Source of the DNA: Linnemannia hyalina
Taxonomy: Eukaryota > Mortierellomycota > Mortierellomycetes > Mortierellales > Mortierellaceae
Length of the DNA: 64,000 nucleotides
Direction of reading: 5' to 3'
NCBI GenBank assembly: GCA_019671135.1
Contig: JAHRHY010000009.1
Span: 1,302,001-1,366,000 of the forward strand
The notes under the pieces are model-generated. The model did no database searches and was not told the origin of the DNA. It was given only the letters and a program-made list of their open reading frames with translations. Position numbers and translations under genes: made by a program. Shown in pieces: positions 9,554-19,666 of this stretch. The stretch's first letter is position 1; each line of letters begins with the position of its first letter.

Positions 9554-9946
9554 CTAAGAACAGCCCTCATTGATGATTGCCTCACAGCACTTGATAATAC
9601 CGCCGCGTTTTGTGAACAAGGAATTCTTCGTCTGAATGGCTTTGGCAAGATGTTGCGCGTAAGAGGGGGCCTTTACGGAGTGGCGATTTCCTGCACAGAC
9701 TACACCACTGGGAAGTTGCGAGGGCCAGTCGCGAGGGCGGATCCGATAGACTATATCATCATCGTCTTTACAGAAGCCGGATATGGTGTTTTGGAATAAA
9801 CGAAGGTCTGGGATGCGGTTCTTGGGGACGTCGCATTTGGAGTCATAGAGACGATCGTCTGGATTGCAAGTCTTGGTGTCTTTCCAGCAGTGAAGAGCCA
9901 ATGTAAAAGGACTTAACATCAAAAGTATGAGCAACGGAGGTTTCAT
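9554..9946 (-). CDS. small secreted cysteine-rich protein
   Basis: 130 residues in one exon. The N-terminus MKPPLLILLMLSPFTLA is a clear signal peptide, with mature sequence starting near LHCWKD. The mature part has eight cysteines (HC, TC, KC, FC, VC, CC, GC), suitable for four disulfides, and is otherwise charged. No known fold recognised. Size, secretion signal, even cysteine count and a place between repeats resemble fungal effector-like or antimicrobial small secreted proteins, but that is inference. A GA tract lies in its leader (about 9969-10029). The 3' end overlaps a region related to the dispersed repeats on the other strand. Confidence 0.7.
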   Translation of the reverse strand: MKPPLLILLMLSPFTLALHCWKDTKTCNPDDRLYDSKCDVPKNRIPDLRLFQNTISGFCKDDDDIVYRIRPRDWPSQLPSGVVCAGNRHSVKAPSYAQHLAKAIQTKNSLFTKRGGIIKCCEAIINEGCS

Positions 9947-9968
9947 TGTAGTGGAGTAAGGTTAAGAG

Positions 9969-9992
9969 TAAATGAGATAGAGACAGAGAGAA

Positions 9993-10028
<36 letters not shown>

Positions 10029-10029
10029 G
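9969..10029. repeat. GA/CT microsatellite
   Basis: A mostly perfect GA run within the probable leader or promoter of the secreted cysteine-rich gene. Confidence 0.85.
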
Positions 10030-10081
10030 AGAGACACAGATTTTTGATCAGTGTCGGTACATGTGTAACGTGTATTTTTGT

Positions 10082-10312
10082 GGGAAGAGAACGTAGAAAA
10101 ATTACACGGGAACAGAACGTAGAAAAATTACATGGGGACAGAACGTAGAAAAATTACATGGGGACAGAACATAGAAAAATTACATGGGGACAAAGCGTAG
10201 AAAAATTACATGGGGACAGAACGTAGAAAAATTACATGGGGACAGAACGTAGAAAAATTACATGGGGACAAAGCGTAGAAAAATTACATGGGGACAGAAC
10301 GTAGAAAAAACG
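10082..10312 (+). repeat. 26-bp minisatellite, about nine copies
   Basis: About nine tandem units containing GGGGACAGAACGTAG followed by AAAAATTACAT. Variants include CATAG for CGTAG and AAAGCG for GAACG, with the AAAGCG variant appearing twice, three units apart. It ends about 160 bases before the ATG of the zinc-finger/coiled-coil gene. Confidence 0.9.
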
Positions 10313-10471
10313 ACCACATTTTTGGGCAAAAACGACCATTTTGCTAATAATAGAACACTCTCAAAATCCTTGCACGGCGTTAGTCATGCTTTTCCTGAAC
10401 CAAGAAGTGACTTTTTTCTTCTTCTCCTTTCAAACAAACACTGTTCCCCCTCCCGCCTTCAATTCGCTTTC

Positions 10472-11826
10472 ATGAAAAAGTGCGAGTACCGCTCTATCTG
10501 CGCCAAGGGCGGAGACATTGAGGAGCCAAACGACCACAACCGTGACTTTCATTACAATAACTCCTGTATCGCAAAGAACGAGAAGGGCAACTTCCTCAAT
10601 TATTCCCTCGCTCGACTGGCGGTTGAGGAGGACGAGAAGGAGCGCTTCGTTTGTCCTGGCCGCAACTGCAACCAGCGATCCATTTCTCGCAAGAGTATGG
10701 CCAGGCATGTTGAGAAGTGTTTAAAAGTCAGCTGGATCTCTAGCTTGACAACAGCAGATCCACAAGTACCTTCCACGCCATCCTTGGACCCCCAAGCCGC
10801 ATCCTCGTCTCCTCCAGATCCACAGGTCAACGAGCGCTCTTTCTCGTCTACTTATCCAAGCGCACATGTCAATCGTCGATCCAATGGTCTAAAGCGACCA
10901 GCTGTTGCCATGGAGAATGTGTCTTCGACAGCACCCCCGACTACGCACGCCGATGCAGATGCGCCCAAGATATCAATTGCAACGCACTCCCAAGGTGGAT
11001 TCTGGGAAACCGCTGAGTGGTCATCATTCTCGAACTCGATGGAACTATTCAGATCATCTTCCCAATCAGCCATCCAAGAACTTTCAGCCCAGGTCACCAG
11101 TCTTACAGTGAATGCCAACAATTCTAACAAGACACTTCATTTGGCGGTCGACATGATGCAAGGCCTTCTGAAAAATCAAGCAGAGTCAACGAACAAAACA
11201 CTTTCGAGCATCGGTCGCCTTCAGGTGGCATCCATTGCCACCCTCGGCAGGGTAGAGAAGAAGCTGGAAGCCGCATTGTTAGGAGTACGGGACACCGTCT
11301 CATCGCTACAGATCGATGTTGCCAAGTTGCGTAATGACGTCCTCGACAAGACAGAACGGATCATGACTGATCTCGAAGATCAAAGAGTGAGCACCCATGA
11401 AGTGGGACTTAAGCTGGACACGCTACCCCTTGGATGTTCGTCACTTGGTAAGTGATATATCTTGTTCCTATTACTCATTCAGTCCTGATCGCTAACTATT
11501 CGCAGAAAATGATGTTCTCCAATTTTTTTACACTTCACATCCTTTATCCAGACCCAAATATGAACATTGTGGACTACCTTGAGTACACTCGCAAGTTCAC
11601 TGAGCGGCTGGACGAACTAGGCGAGGACTACTTAGAACAGGACCGAAAGAAAAGAAAGATCACGGGCAAGAGTAAGCAGGCACCATCAACTTTGAACAGT
11701 AACCATCTACCCGACAACATCGACCATATCCACAGGGCCAAGGCTGCAATGGCTGCGCGAGCCAATAAGGAGTTCATGGGGCCAAATGATCTCGAGTTGC
11801 CTGATGACGAGCAGACGTCCGAGTAG
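10472..11826 (+). CDS. zinc-finger and coiled-coil protein, unknown function
   Basis: Two exons fit: 10472-11447 and 11552-11826, with a 104-base intron (GTAAGT donor, TTATCCAG acceptor) that keeps the frame. An earlier acceptor at 11505 would run into a stop. The product is about 416 residues. I chose the ATG at 10472 because the frame upstream lies in minisatellite. The N-terminal part has a finger-like C-x4-C-x12-H-x3-C (FVCPGRNC ... HVEKC). A Ser/Pro-rich linker follows, then a long heptad-like helical region (about residues 200-325), then an acidic tail with a KKRK nuclear-type basic patch. It may be a nuclear DNA-binding or scaffold protein. No family assigned. Confidence 0.6.
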
Positions 11827-11906
11827 AAGAGGGAGATCTAAGAACAATAGCATGAAGTAATAAAGCGAATATTACGAACATTGCAATGGTGCCAAAGCTC
11901 AGTTAA

Positions 11907-12195
11907 TCAAGAAACAAACGGCAAGATATCTTGCAGCCTGCCGACAAGGAGACCACACGCCCTGCAACATACATTCGCCAGCTTTTGCAAGTATTTGACC
12001 AAAAGGGCAAACTTGTGACAAACAACGACGAGGCAGAAACTCTCGTGACATGCCTTGCAGGATCCTATTCTTCGGAAATATCTAAAATCAACCTGCAAAA
12101 AAGCAATTGGATTAAATTAGTATCCCAGGCTGTAGACTGCGTGCGAAATAAAAGCAGCCAATATCAACTTGCCGCAAGTTTTGCCTGCAGCCACA
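11907..12195 (+). other. unassigned open frame, probable gene fragment
   Basis: The plus frame is open from 11907 to 12227 and its first 90 codons have coding-like composition, but there is no start codon. A TTGCAG acceptor-like site occurs at 11931-11936. It overlaps the start of the two-TM gene in another frame. It may be an exon remnant. Confidence 0.25.
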
Positions 12196-12726
12196 ATGAG
12201 CCACGAAGTAGCCACTCTTTCAGTTAAGTACCCTGAGAGATCTTTCTTGTCTCGGTTAAATACCATGCTTTTCTCTGGTTTCCCGACATCACCGTTCTCC
12301 AACAAGTCCAAAATGCCCGAATTGGAGAGACCCTTCTACCCCATGGTAACTGAGGAGTCCGTGGCTGATCGCCGTTCAAGGTTTAGCTGCCTTAAAAGAT
12401 GTCTTCGTATCAGCGTAGCACTACTACTGCCTTTGACAATGATATCGCTCGCCATTTATGCTGGCTTTGCGTCATCAGAATTTACTGAATATGGCAGTTG
12501 TCCATCAGAGTTTAACACAGTCAATGCTGGACATTGCGCCAAGCGCTGGTCATTGTCTTTGAAAGGTCCTCTCGTGCAATGCGATGCTACATCAAAGTTC
12601 AATGTCCCATACTGGTACAGAGACTATCCTCTCTGCACCACTAAAGAGGTCAACTTACTTACAACACTGTCAGTTGTCTCATCGATACTATTCTTAACTG
12701 TAGTTTTGTACCGTGCACAGAGTTGA
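12196..12726 (+). CDS. two-TM membrane protein, unknown function
   Basis: 176 residues from the ATG at 12196, whose GCCACAATGAGCCAC context recurs at 1526 and 9501. The first 70 residues are hydrophilic and carry basic patches. A hydrophobic helix follows (about 77-98). The next loop of about 55 residues contains four cysteines (SC, HC, QC, LC) and a WYRDYP motif. A second helix spans about 152-172, with a short basic end. Topology is probably N-in/C-in with a disulfide-bonded outer loop. No family recognised. It could be a small surface or endomembrane protein. Confidence 0.6.
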   Translation: MSHEVATLSVKYPERSFLSRLNTMLFSGFPTSPFSNKSKMPELERPFYPMVTEESVADRRSRFSCLKRCLRISVALLLPLTMISLAIYAGFASSEFTEYGSCPSEFNTVNAGHCAKRWSLSLKGPLVQCDATSKFNVPYWYRDYPLCTTKEVNLLTTLSVVSSILFLTVVLYRAQS

Positions 12727-13080
12727 TCAGACCAATTACACGCAATTACATCCTTCCCATTGATCACTTAATACATTCATACGCATTCTACTTTTTTATC
12801 TTAGTTGCATTTGACATAAAATTGCCATGCAAATAAACTTAAGTTGTGGCTCCTCGTGTGACCTTGTGGCTGACTGTGGAACTGTGGGGAGGAGTGATTA
12901 ATATAAAAAAAGTGTATCCAAAATAGACGACTCTGTGCACTCGGCGAGCACTCGGTCTTTAATGCCCCGTATCGACGGTCGCTGAAATTCTCTTGCCACT
13001 AGACTTGCGAACACACGACACATTTTGCCCGTTCCTCTGCTTCGCCCAAAAATCGCCCATCAGTTGGGCGGCCCCCACCG

Positions 13081-13560
13081 TCAATCACTAAGGATTTTTT
13101 TAATAGCCAACTGACGCACATCGTCCATTCTGGGCTGCACGATCCTCAAAGGGGGAAGTGGGATGAATCTGGAGGCTCGGTCACTTACTTCAATCAAGTG
13201 TTCCCAATCGTCCATTATGTAAGAACACACAAGCTGTTGTGACTGTTCGACCATTGGAACGATCCAGAAAACCCAAAGCTCATCCGCAGTGTTTTCCTTG
13301 AGTGTGATCCTGGCACCTTGTTTATTTTTCAGGGTTATCCTTCTCGGCTTCCCTGGATCAAGGATTGCTTGTGCACCAATTAGGTCATCGGTGTGTTCAA
13401 AGAACGTGTGCCCCATGGAGTTTTGGAATATCTGGAATGCATCGTACAAGTCTTTTACTGCCTGGGCATGTGCAAGCCTGAAAAGATAAGAGGAGTCGAG
13501 TTAACTCAGGATTAAAGTTCTTTCATGATACAACACGATGTATTCATACCTGCGCGACAT
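13081..13560 (-). CDS. small protein of an unrecognised two-member family, copy 2
   Basis: Two exons on the minus strand, 13560-13550 and 13477-13081, with a 72-base intron (GTATGA donor, TTTTCAG acceptor, phase 2). The product is 135 residues. It shares with the gene at 152 the AFQ-x2-QN-x-M motif, the (V/I)TLK...GA stretch, LWVFW, and D-x-W, plus the same intron place after MSRR. A probable TATA element lies about 45 bases upstream. There is no secretion signal or known domain. The two paralogues point toward each other and enclose about 12.5 kb. Confidence 0.7.
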
Positions 13561-13799
13561 TGTTGGCTACTTGATTGAGTGATTGATTGACATCTTCGCC
13601 GATTTTTATATGGTATCCTGAGTGTGGATAGTGTCTTTTAGTGTGGCAGATGGAAGGTTTGACTTACGATTTAAGCTTCCGTGGCTTGGTCTGATAAATC
13701 GTCGTTGTGAGCCACAGCCAGTCCCCTTGAGATAAATAGCCACTGTTTTTTTTAACTCGATCATCATCCTTACATATTGACTGGGCTGCACGAAATTCA

Positions 13800-16700
13800 A
13801 TGCAAGCGGATTTGATCGGAGATGATGGCCATGCCGTTAATGATTGTGATATGGCTCCACAAAAGTCGATCAGGGTCAGGCGCGTACCAACTGGTTATCG
13901 GATGAGCACGTTTACAAATGAGGCCAATCAAGACAAGGAGATTCCTGTGAAGCGCTGTGCCGTTTGTTGTAGACTGCTGTACAAAGAAGAGTACTGTGCA
14001 CTTTGGAAGAAACATCAGACAAAAATCGTAGAGCAATTCGTCCAAGACCGAACTGCTGCGCTTGCCAAAGGCGCTAGTCGGGAGTCTATAGAGTCTATGA
14101 CTTGGCCATTGTTGAATTACCGCGACCATAAAGGAAAACGAATACGTGAGCTCGATATAAAAGCGAATGGCAAACATGCAGGTGCCGTCGTTGTTTGTGC
14201 AAGACACAAGTCAGGAGGGAGTCAAGATTTGGCCAGCATCATTAGCTACGTAAGTTGATTACGGATTAGATAATGGTCTTGCTTCGTAACCTCGTTGCAC
14301 TAAGATTATTGTCTTTGCAAATTTTAGATGAGATTCGTCAATGAGAAGTGGATGTATCCTGGAGATCAAGCTGCTGAGATCCGAGACCTTAATCCAATTG
14401 GTGAGGGATATCTCTGTCCGATATTGGTTTTCTGCGAGTTGACAAATTCGCGTAGCAAGCTGACACCTGCCTCCCGTGCTGGTTATCATTTTGTGTCTGG
14501 CCGCATTAGCCTGTGCAAGAGTAAACGGTATTTTGGATCTCATGCAGGAACTCGTGGACTGATTAAACTTTCGGACATGGATGTAAAGATGTCAATTGAA
14601 GATAAACAGAGGATATGCATTGCCTGGTACTGGATGAAGGAAAATCACCCACTGATAAAGGATTTGGATATCGAAGAGCCAAGCGATCTAACGAATGCTA
14701 CTGAGACTCTCCTTGAAGAAGCCGAAATGACAGAGCAAGGTGTCGATATGACCCGGCTTGGCGCTTGTCATATGGGACCAGTTGGTACTGGAGGTCCCAC
14801 AACAGCGGACGAGTCAAACAATTTAGGGAACTTGACTATTGGACTGTTAGGGAGGGACCAGAAAGTGGTCAAGTACTCGAACCCTTGCCTTCTAGGCTAT
14901 TTATTCCCGACATTGTACCCTCGAGGTCAAGGTTTCTATTCACTCGATTATGACGGTGTTAAACGAGAAAATATCGATCAGATCGAAGTATACGATGGTA
15001 GGTACGTGAAGGTTGTGATTCAAAAAGCATGTTCTGTTGAGAAGAAAAGTGCGCTAACAAAAGTTTACCTTTCAAACATCCAGAAAGCATGGGTGACAAT
15101 GGGACTTATCGAAACGACGAATTTGAAGGCGGTGGTGAAGAGCATGTCTTCTCATCTGAGGATGAGAGGAGTGAATCCAAATCTGATGATTGCACCGATG
15201 ATACGCGAGACGATGATGATCTTGCTGACCAGGAGCAACTTGCAGACTCTGATTACGATGAAGAGGATACGGATATCGAGTCTGACATCAGTGACAGTGA
15301 AGGTACCTTACGAGTTTGATTAACGCTCGAGTAGCTAGAAGAATCGTTGACATGGCTAATTTTGAGTTCTTTCCGCAGAGGAGTTAGATGCTCAAAGCCA
15401 AGAAAATACGTCCAAGTATTCCAAGAGTGGCATCAAGAACTATGCCAAGTTCCGCCTATTGAGCGTTGATAGGCGCTGGGGCCGAAATATCAAGTTTATT
15501 TTAATGATGTTTGATTGGATTCAGAAATCATCCATATTTGCTTATCAGAGACGCCTGGCTCGATTTTTCACGGGCGGCAGATTGACTCGGGCTGAGGATG
15601 TGTTGGACCGTTCAGTCGGCTTTGAAGGTATGAGTGTGCAGATGATGAAAACCTTGAAGTTAGATTCGACAGATTTGATTGCTATTGCCAACTAACAATG
15701 AACGACAATGGTAAAAGGAAAAAAATATCGGGAATCTCGGACCGTTGCTATTCCCCCTTTTATCCGAACAGGCCTGAAGTACAAGAGCGCTCTGTTTCAG
15801 AAATTTTCCGCGCTTTTCGACGAGTTTGGTAGTCCTCAGTTGTTTGGAACCTTCTGTTGCGATGATAAGAGTGCTGGTCAGGTTGCTGTTGCTAGCCATT
15901 TTGGTGGTCCGGACGCCAACACGCATGATGATCCTGTTTTGTTCACAATGCACTGGAAGAGGCAGTGGTTGCGATTTTGGACATTTGTCACGAGCACTCG
16001 AAAGGGCCGGGAAGGCTGGGCTATGAGAAAAACTGGTGGTATCCGAGCATGGTGCTGGGTATTTGAACTTCAGGATCGTGGTACACCACACACGCACTTT
16101 TGTTTGTGGACCAAAAACAGCATCGAACAGATGATAAGCGATGATATTATTACTTGTTCTAAACAAGAAAAGCCGGAAGATCAGGCACTTGTTTTGAAAC
16201 ACCAGATTCACAAGTGTACTGCTTATTGCAACCCTGAAGGGAGAGATACGTGTCGAATGAAGTACCCGAGACCTCTCAGTAATCTTCCTGCACATGTAGA
16301 CGAGGAAGGTCGTTACGTTTTGCCAAGAGCAGAAGGAGAGGAGCGCGTCAATGGATACAACATGGACCTTCTTCGTTTTGGTCGAGTGAACATGGACTTA
16401 CAGTACAATGAAGGAGACAGAGCCAAGTACTACATGTGTAAGTATGTCACCGAGCAAGCTGGTCCCAAGCAAGTGACTATTGTCACTGATAAGGATAAAA
16501 TTGATGCCTCAGCTGCGGGGATGTCTTCGAGCAACGAGGATCGGTCTTCGAGCAACGAGGATCGGTCTTCCAAGGAGTACATTACCCATTTTCATTACCG
16601 AAGTGTTGGTGTGGTCGAGGCTGTGATGGACATTTGCGGGTGGAAAATGCATGGTTGCTCGCGTGTAGATGAATTTTTGCCGACAGAGTTGCCGCAGAAT

Positions 16701-18649
16701 CGCAGGCGCATTTTGAAAAGAGTGAAGGATCTGAGGAATTTGGTAAACGATACGGACATTTTTCTTGATGACAAATGGACCCAGTATTTGAAACGTCCCA
16801 GGAGCCAAGAAGGTAAGCATTGTTATTGTATACTAGTCTAGGTGTTTTTTTTTGTTAGAACTAATTTTTATTTTTTGTGCATGCTATAGGAGGACCGGAT
16901 TTTGATGGCATGACTTATCGTGAGTTCTTCAAATTTTTCCGATTCGGGAAAAGGAAGGCTGGGCCTAATTACGTCGATGACAGAGGAAAAAATGTCTGTC
17001 GGAGGGCCCATGGTAAGGAGGCTATGATAAGGACAAGAGAAATTAGAGTTACCAAAGCAGAAGATGCCTTCATGCATTTACTGATGCTGAACCATCCTTG
17101 GAGGAGTGATGTCGACAGCTGGATTGGAGTTGGGAAAGATCATGAAACTTATCAGTCTTTGGCTCTGGAGGTCCTGGGACGTGACAGGATAGAAGAGCTA
17201 GCAGAGGACCTGTTGGTGGTGTTGGACCATGGCAATGTTTATGAAAACCCGGTTATCGAGCCTGCCGCTAACTTGCCAAAAGACATCGAATGGACGGAAG
17301 ACCAGAGGAATGTTCTTGACATGGTGAGATGTCGTCTTCAATCTCGACAAGATTGTTTGATCTTGGTGACAGGAGCTGCGGGCACTGGGAAGTCTACGGT
17401 TCTTGAGGAGATTCACAGGATCGCCAAGAATGAACGATTTGAGCCATTACGTCTCGCTCCATCTGGTGTTGCGGCCGTGAACATCAAAGGCCAGACATTG
17501 CATCGTTTGTTTCGGCTAACAAAGTTAGGACGACAATTTCCAGAGGGGAACTCCTATGATGTGCGACTGCAACTGATGGACATTGCAGATCAAGGCTTAA
17601 GACCGATCTTCCTTATTGACGAAGTGTCCATGATATCAGGAGCTATTTTGAGTGTTCTCTCGAAAACTTTACAGGAAGCAGCAAATGTCGATTCAGGCGT
17701 GCCTTTTGGAGGCTTTCCGGTGATTTTGTTTGGTGACTTTGGTCAGCTGGGGCCAGTTAACAAATCATTGGCCTCCACAGACTGGGTCTGGAACTCGGAA
17801 GTTTATCAGAGCTTTGAACGTGTAGATCTCATTCAACCTTGCCGACAGTCTGGAGATGTAGAGTTCAAGTCAATGCTTGATGATATCAGACGCGGGGAAG
17901 TCACTGGTACCATGGCGTCTCTGTTTTTCGAGATCTGTAATCAGTCCGAGACGATTCCCGAAGATGCAATTCATCTGTATCCAAAAAGGAAGGAAGTGGA
18001 GGAGTTAAATTTGAAGAGATTGAAAAGTTTACCTGGAGAGGATTGATACAGTGTCGCCTCAGATAATGCCGGAAAAACGAAGGATTCGTCCAAACGAGAA
18101 GCTATCGAGGCGGGGACCGGGCTCATCTCTATATTGTGGCTGAAAGTAGGCGCAAGAGTCATGTGCACGTCTAATGTTGATGTCGCTGGTCGTATTGTTA
18201 ATGGCACTACTGGAGAAGTGGTTCAATTCTATGGTCAACATGTAGTGCAGGTGAAAGAGGATAACACTGGGAGAATTTTCAATATTCAACAGGAGTGCCG
18301 ACGAACAAGATTCAATGGCCAAGAGCGACGCCAGTTTCCCCTGATTCTTGCGTGGGGGCTAACGATCCACAAGAGTCAATCCTTGACTTTAAACAAAGTC
18401 GTCGTTAATCTACGCGATGTGTTTGCCTCTGGCCAGGCTTACGTAGCCATGAGCAGGGTTCGCACACGGAACGATCTATTTATCAACAATTGGTCAGCAC
18501 GAGGGCTATTGAGCGTCAAACATGCCATCAAAACTCGTCTGACAAAGTTGTCTGAGGCTTCAAGAACACCAGAGGACGAGGAGATAGAGAAGCTAGAGCA
18601 GTGTCCTCAATCTCAACCAGAGATAGACGTAGCCGAACACAGGGTCTGA
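13800..18649 (+). mobile_element. Helitron Rep-helicase gene with three in-frame stops
   Basis: Six exons fit: 13800-14249, 14328-14997, 15084-15302, 15379-15692 continuing with 15702-16812, and 16890-18649. All phases match and give a frame of about 1,510 codons. The N-terminus has a KRCAVC cysteine cluster of the kind seen at Helitron N-termini. The Helitron-like Rep domain has an HUH-type PHTHF motif (about residue 684) and a paired-tyrosine YMCKY (798 and 802). The PIF1-family helicase has Walker A GAAGTGKST (about 1086), IDEVSM, FGDFGQLGPV, HKSQSLTL and AMSRVRT. The frame is broken by TAA 15693-15695, TGA 15699-15701 and TGA 18044-18046, so the copy is probably dead although splice sites are kept. 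Helitrons move by rolling-circle transposition. Terminal TC/CTRR ends could not be located. Confidence 0.88.
16518..16559 (+). repeat. 21-bp in-frame tandem duplication within the Helitron gene
   Basis: A 21-base unit is present twice in a row and encodes SSSNEDR twice, between the Rep tyrosines and the helicase part. It looks like replication slippage; no frame effect. Confidence 0.85.
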
Positions 18650-18672
18650 ATGAGATGCAACTGCAAGGATAG

Positions 18673-19305
18673 GAGGATATTCTTAATTCTGTTTTATCAT
18701 ATCAAGTCGAGCAAGGGTACTATCTTCATGATGGTCAAGAGAAGAACGCGCCTTCTCCATCGTTGCCGTTGCCGCCAAACCCATCGGGGTCGAATCTAGA
18801 GTCCAACGAGGATCTGGGTATCATTGATGACGAGCGATTGGAAGGATGGAAGGTCAGAGACAACGCGCAATTAGATGATGTGCGGAACGATGTTGTTTCA
18901 GAAGAGGACGCTCGATTGAAAGGATGGGATGTCGGAACCAGCTCAAAGTTTGATGAAGCGAGGAACGAGGTTATTTCGGCAGACAAGACGACTCCCAAGA
19001 ATGGTGCTTTTAGAGAGGACATGTTCAATTTCCGATCCAAAAAACGGACATATTCTGACAGTGACAGCAGTGAACCAAATGTTGCTGTGAACAACGCAAG
19101 TGTCAAGAAAACCAAAAAAAGAAAGCCGATCCCATCAAAAAAACGAGCTCGACGTGGATCTTCTGCTGTTGCCACAGACTCTGATGATGATTACGATGGA
19201 AATCAAAGAGGACTTGGCTCTGTTTCGGTGAAAAGAAGGGCTGCTGTTGAAGTCGCAGATGCAAATCCTAGAAAAAAGAAGAAAAGACTCTCCGAACAAG
19301 AATAA
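18673..19305 (+). CDS. probable C-terminal exon of the Helitron protein, basic with two internal repeats
   Basis: The frame is open from 18673 to the TAA at 19303-19305 but has no early ATG, so it is probably spliced on. A 44-base intron (donor GTAGCC at 18629, acceptor GATAG at 18672) would join it in phase to the helicase end, replacing the nearby stop at 18647. The encoded tail has two related units of about 25 residues, each with an RL-x-GW-x-V motif and later (L/F)D(D/E)-x-RN-x-V(V/I)S. Several nuclear-localisation-like clusters follow (KKTKKRKP, KKRARR, RKKKKR). The intron is unusually short, so the link is uncertain. It could instead be an accessory gene. Confidence 0.45.
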   Translation, partial: EDILNSVLSYQVEQGYYLHDGQEKNAPSPSLPLPPNPSGSNLESNEDLGIIDDERLEGWKVRDNAQLDDVRNDVVSEEDARLKGWDVGTSSKFDEARNEVISADKTTPKNGAFREDMFNFRSKKRTYSDSDSSEPNVAVNNASVKKTKKRKPIPSKKRARRGSSAVATDSDDDYDGNQRGLGSVSVKRRAAVEVADANPRKKKKRLSEQE

Positions 19306-19666
19306 AAACACTGAAAAGGCTGTCCCTCACTGTGAATTCTCAATCTGTCATTAGGCAGCAATGCATGAGAAATTTTAAATGTGTTGCGCGGTGGCAAGGA
19401 ATGAAGAAGTTTTTTTTTTTTTTTTTTTAATGACAGAGTAGAATTTATTTCAAGCACCACTAAGATAAAGCAATGCCTCGGCAGGTACTCCATAGTTAAA
19501 AGGACACGGGACTAGATCTACATGAGAGATGGGAGGATCTGGACTTCAACATGGACTTTCACATCATCCTCATAATCCAGATGGTAATCACGCTCACCTC
19601 CAAAGTACAAACTTTACTGAAATATCGAAAAGAGAACATATGAATCTATAAAAAAACAGAAGGACC
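19306..19666. other. intergenic with a 19-base T run
   Basis: Contains a T run at 19410-19428, possibly the 3' end of a transposed or polyadenylated sequence, and the 3' flank of the minus-strand membrane protein. No gene seen. Confidence 0.5.

Noticed and set aside
13561..19400. Helitron ends (TC start, hairpin and CTRR end)
   Set aside because: CTAG/CTAA tetramers occur but none with a convincing hairpin just before; no boundary can be claimed.
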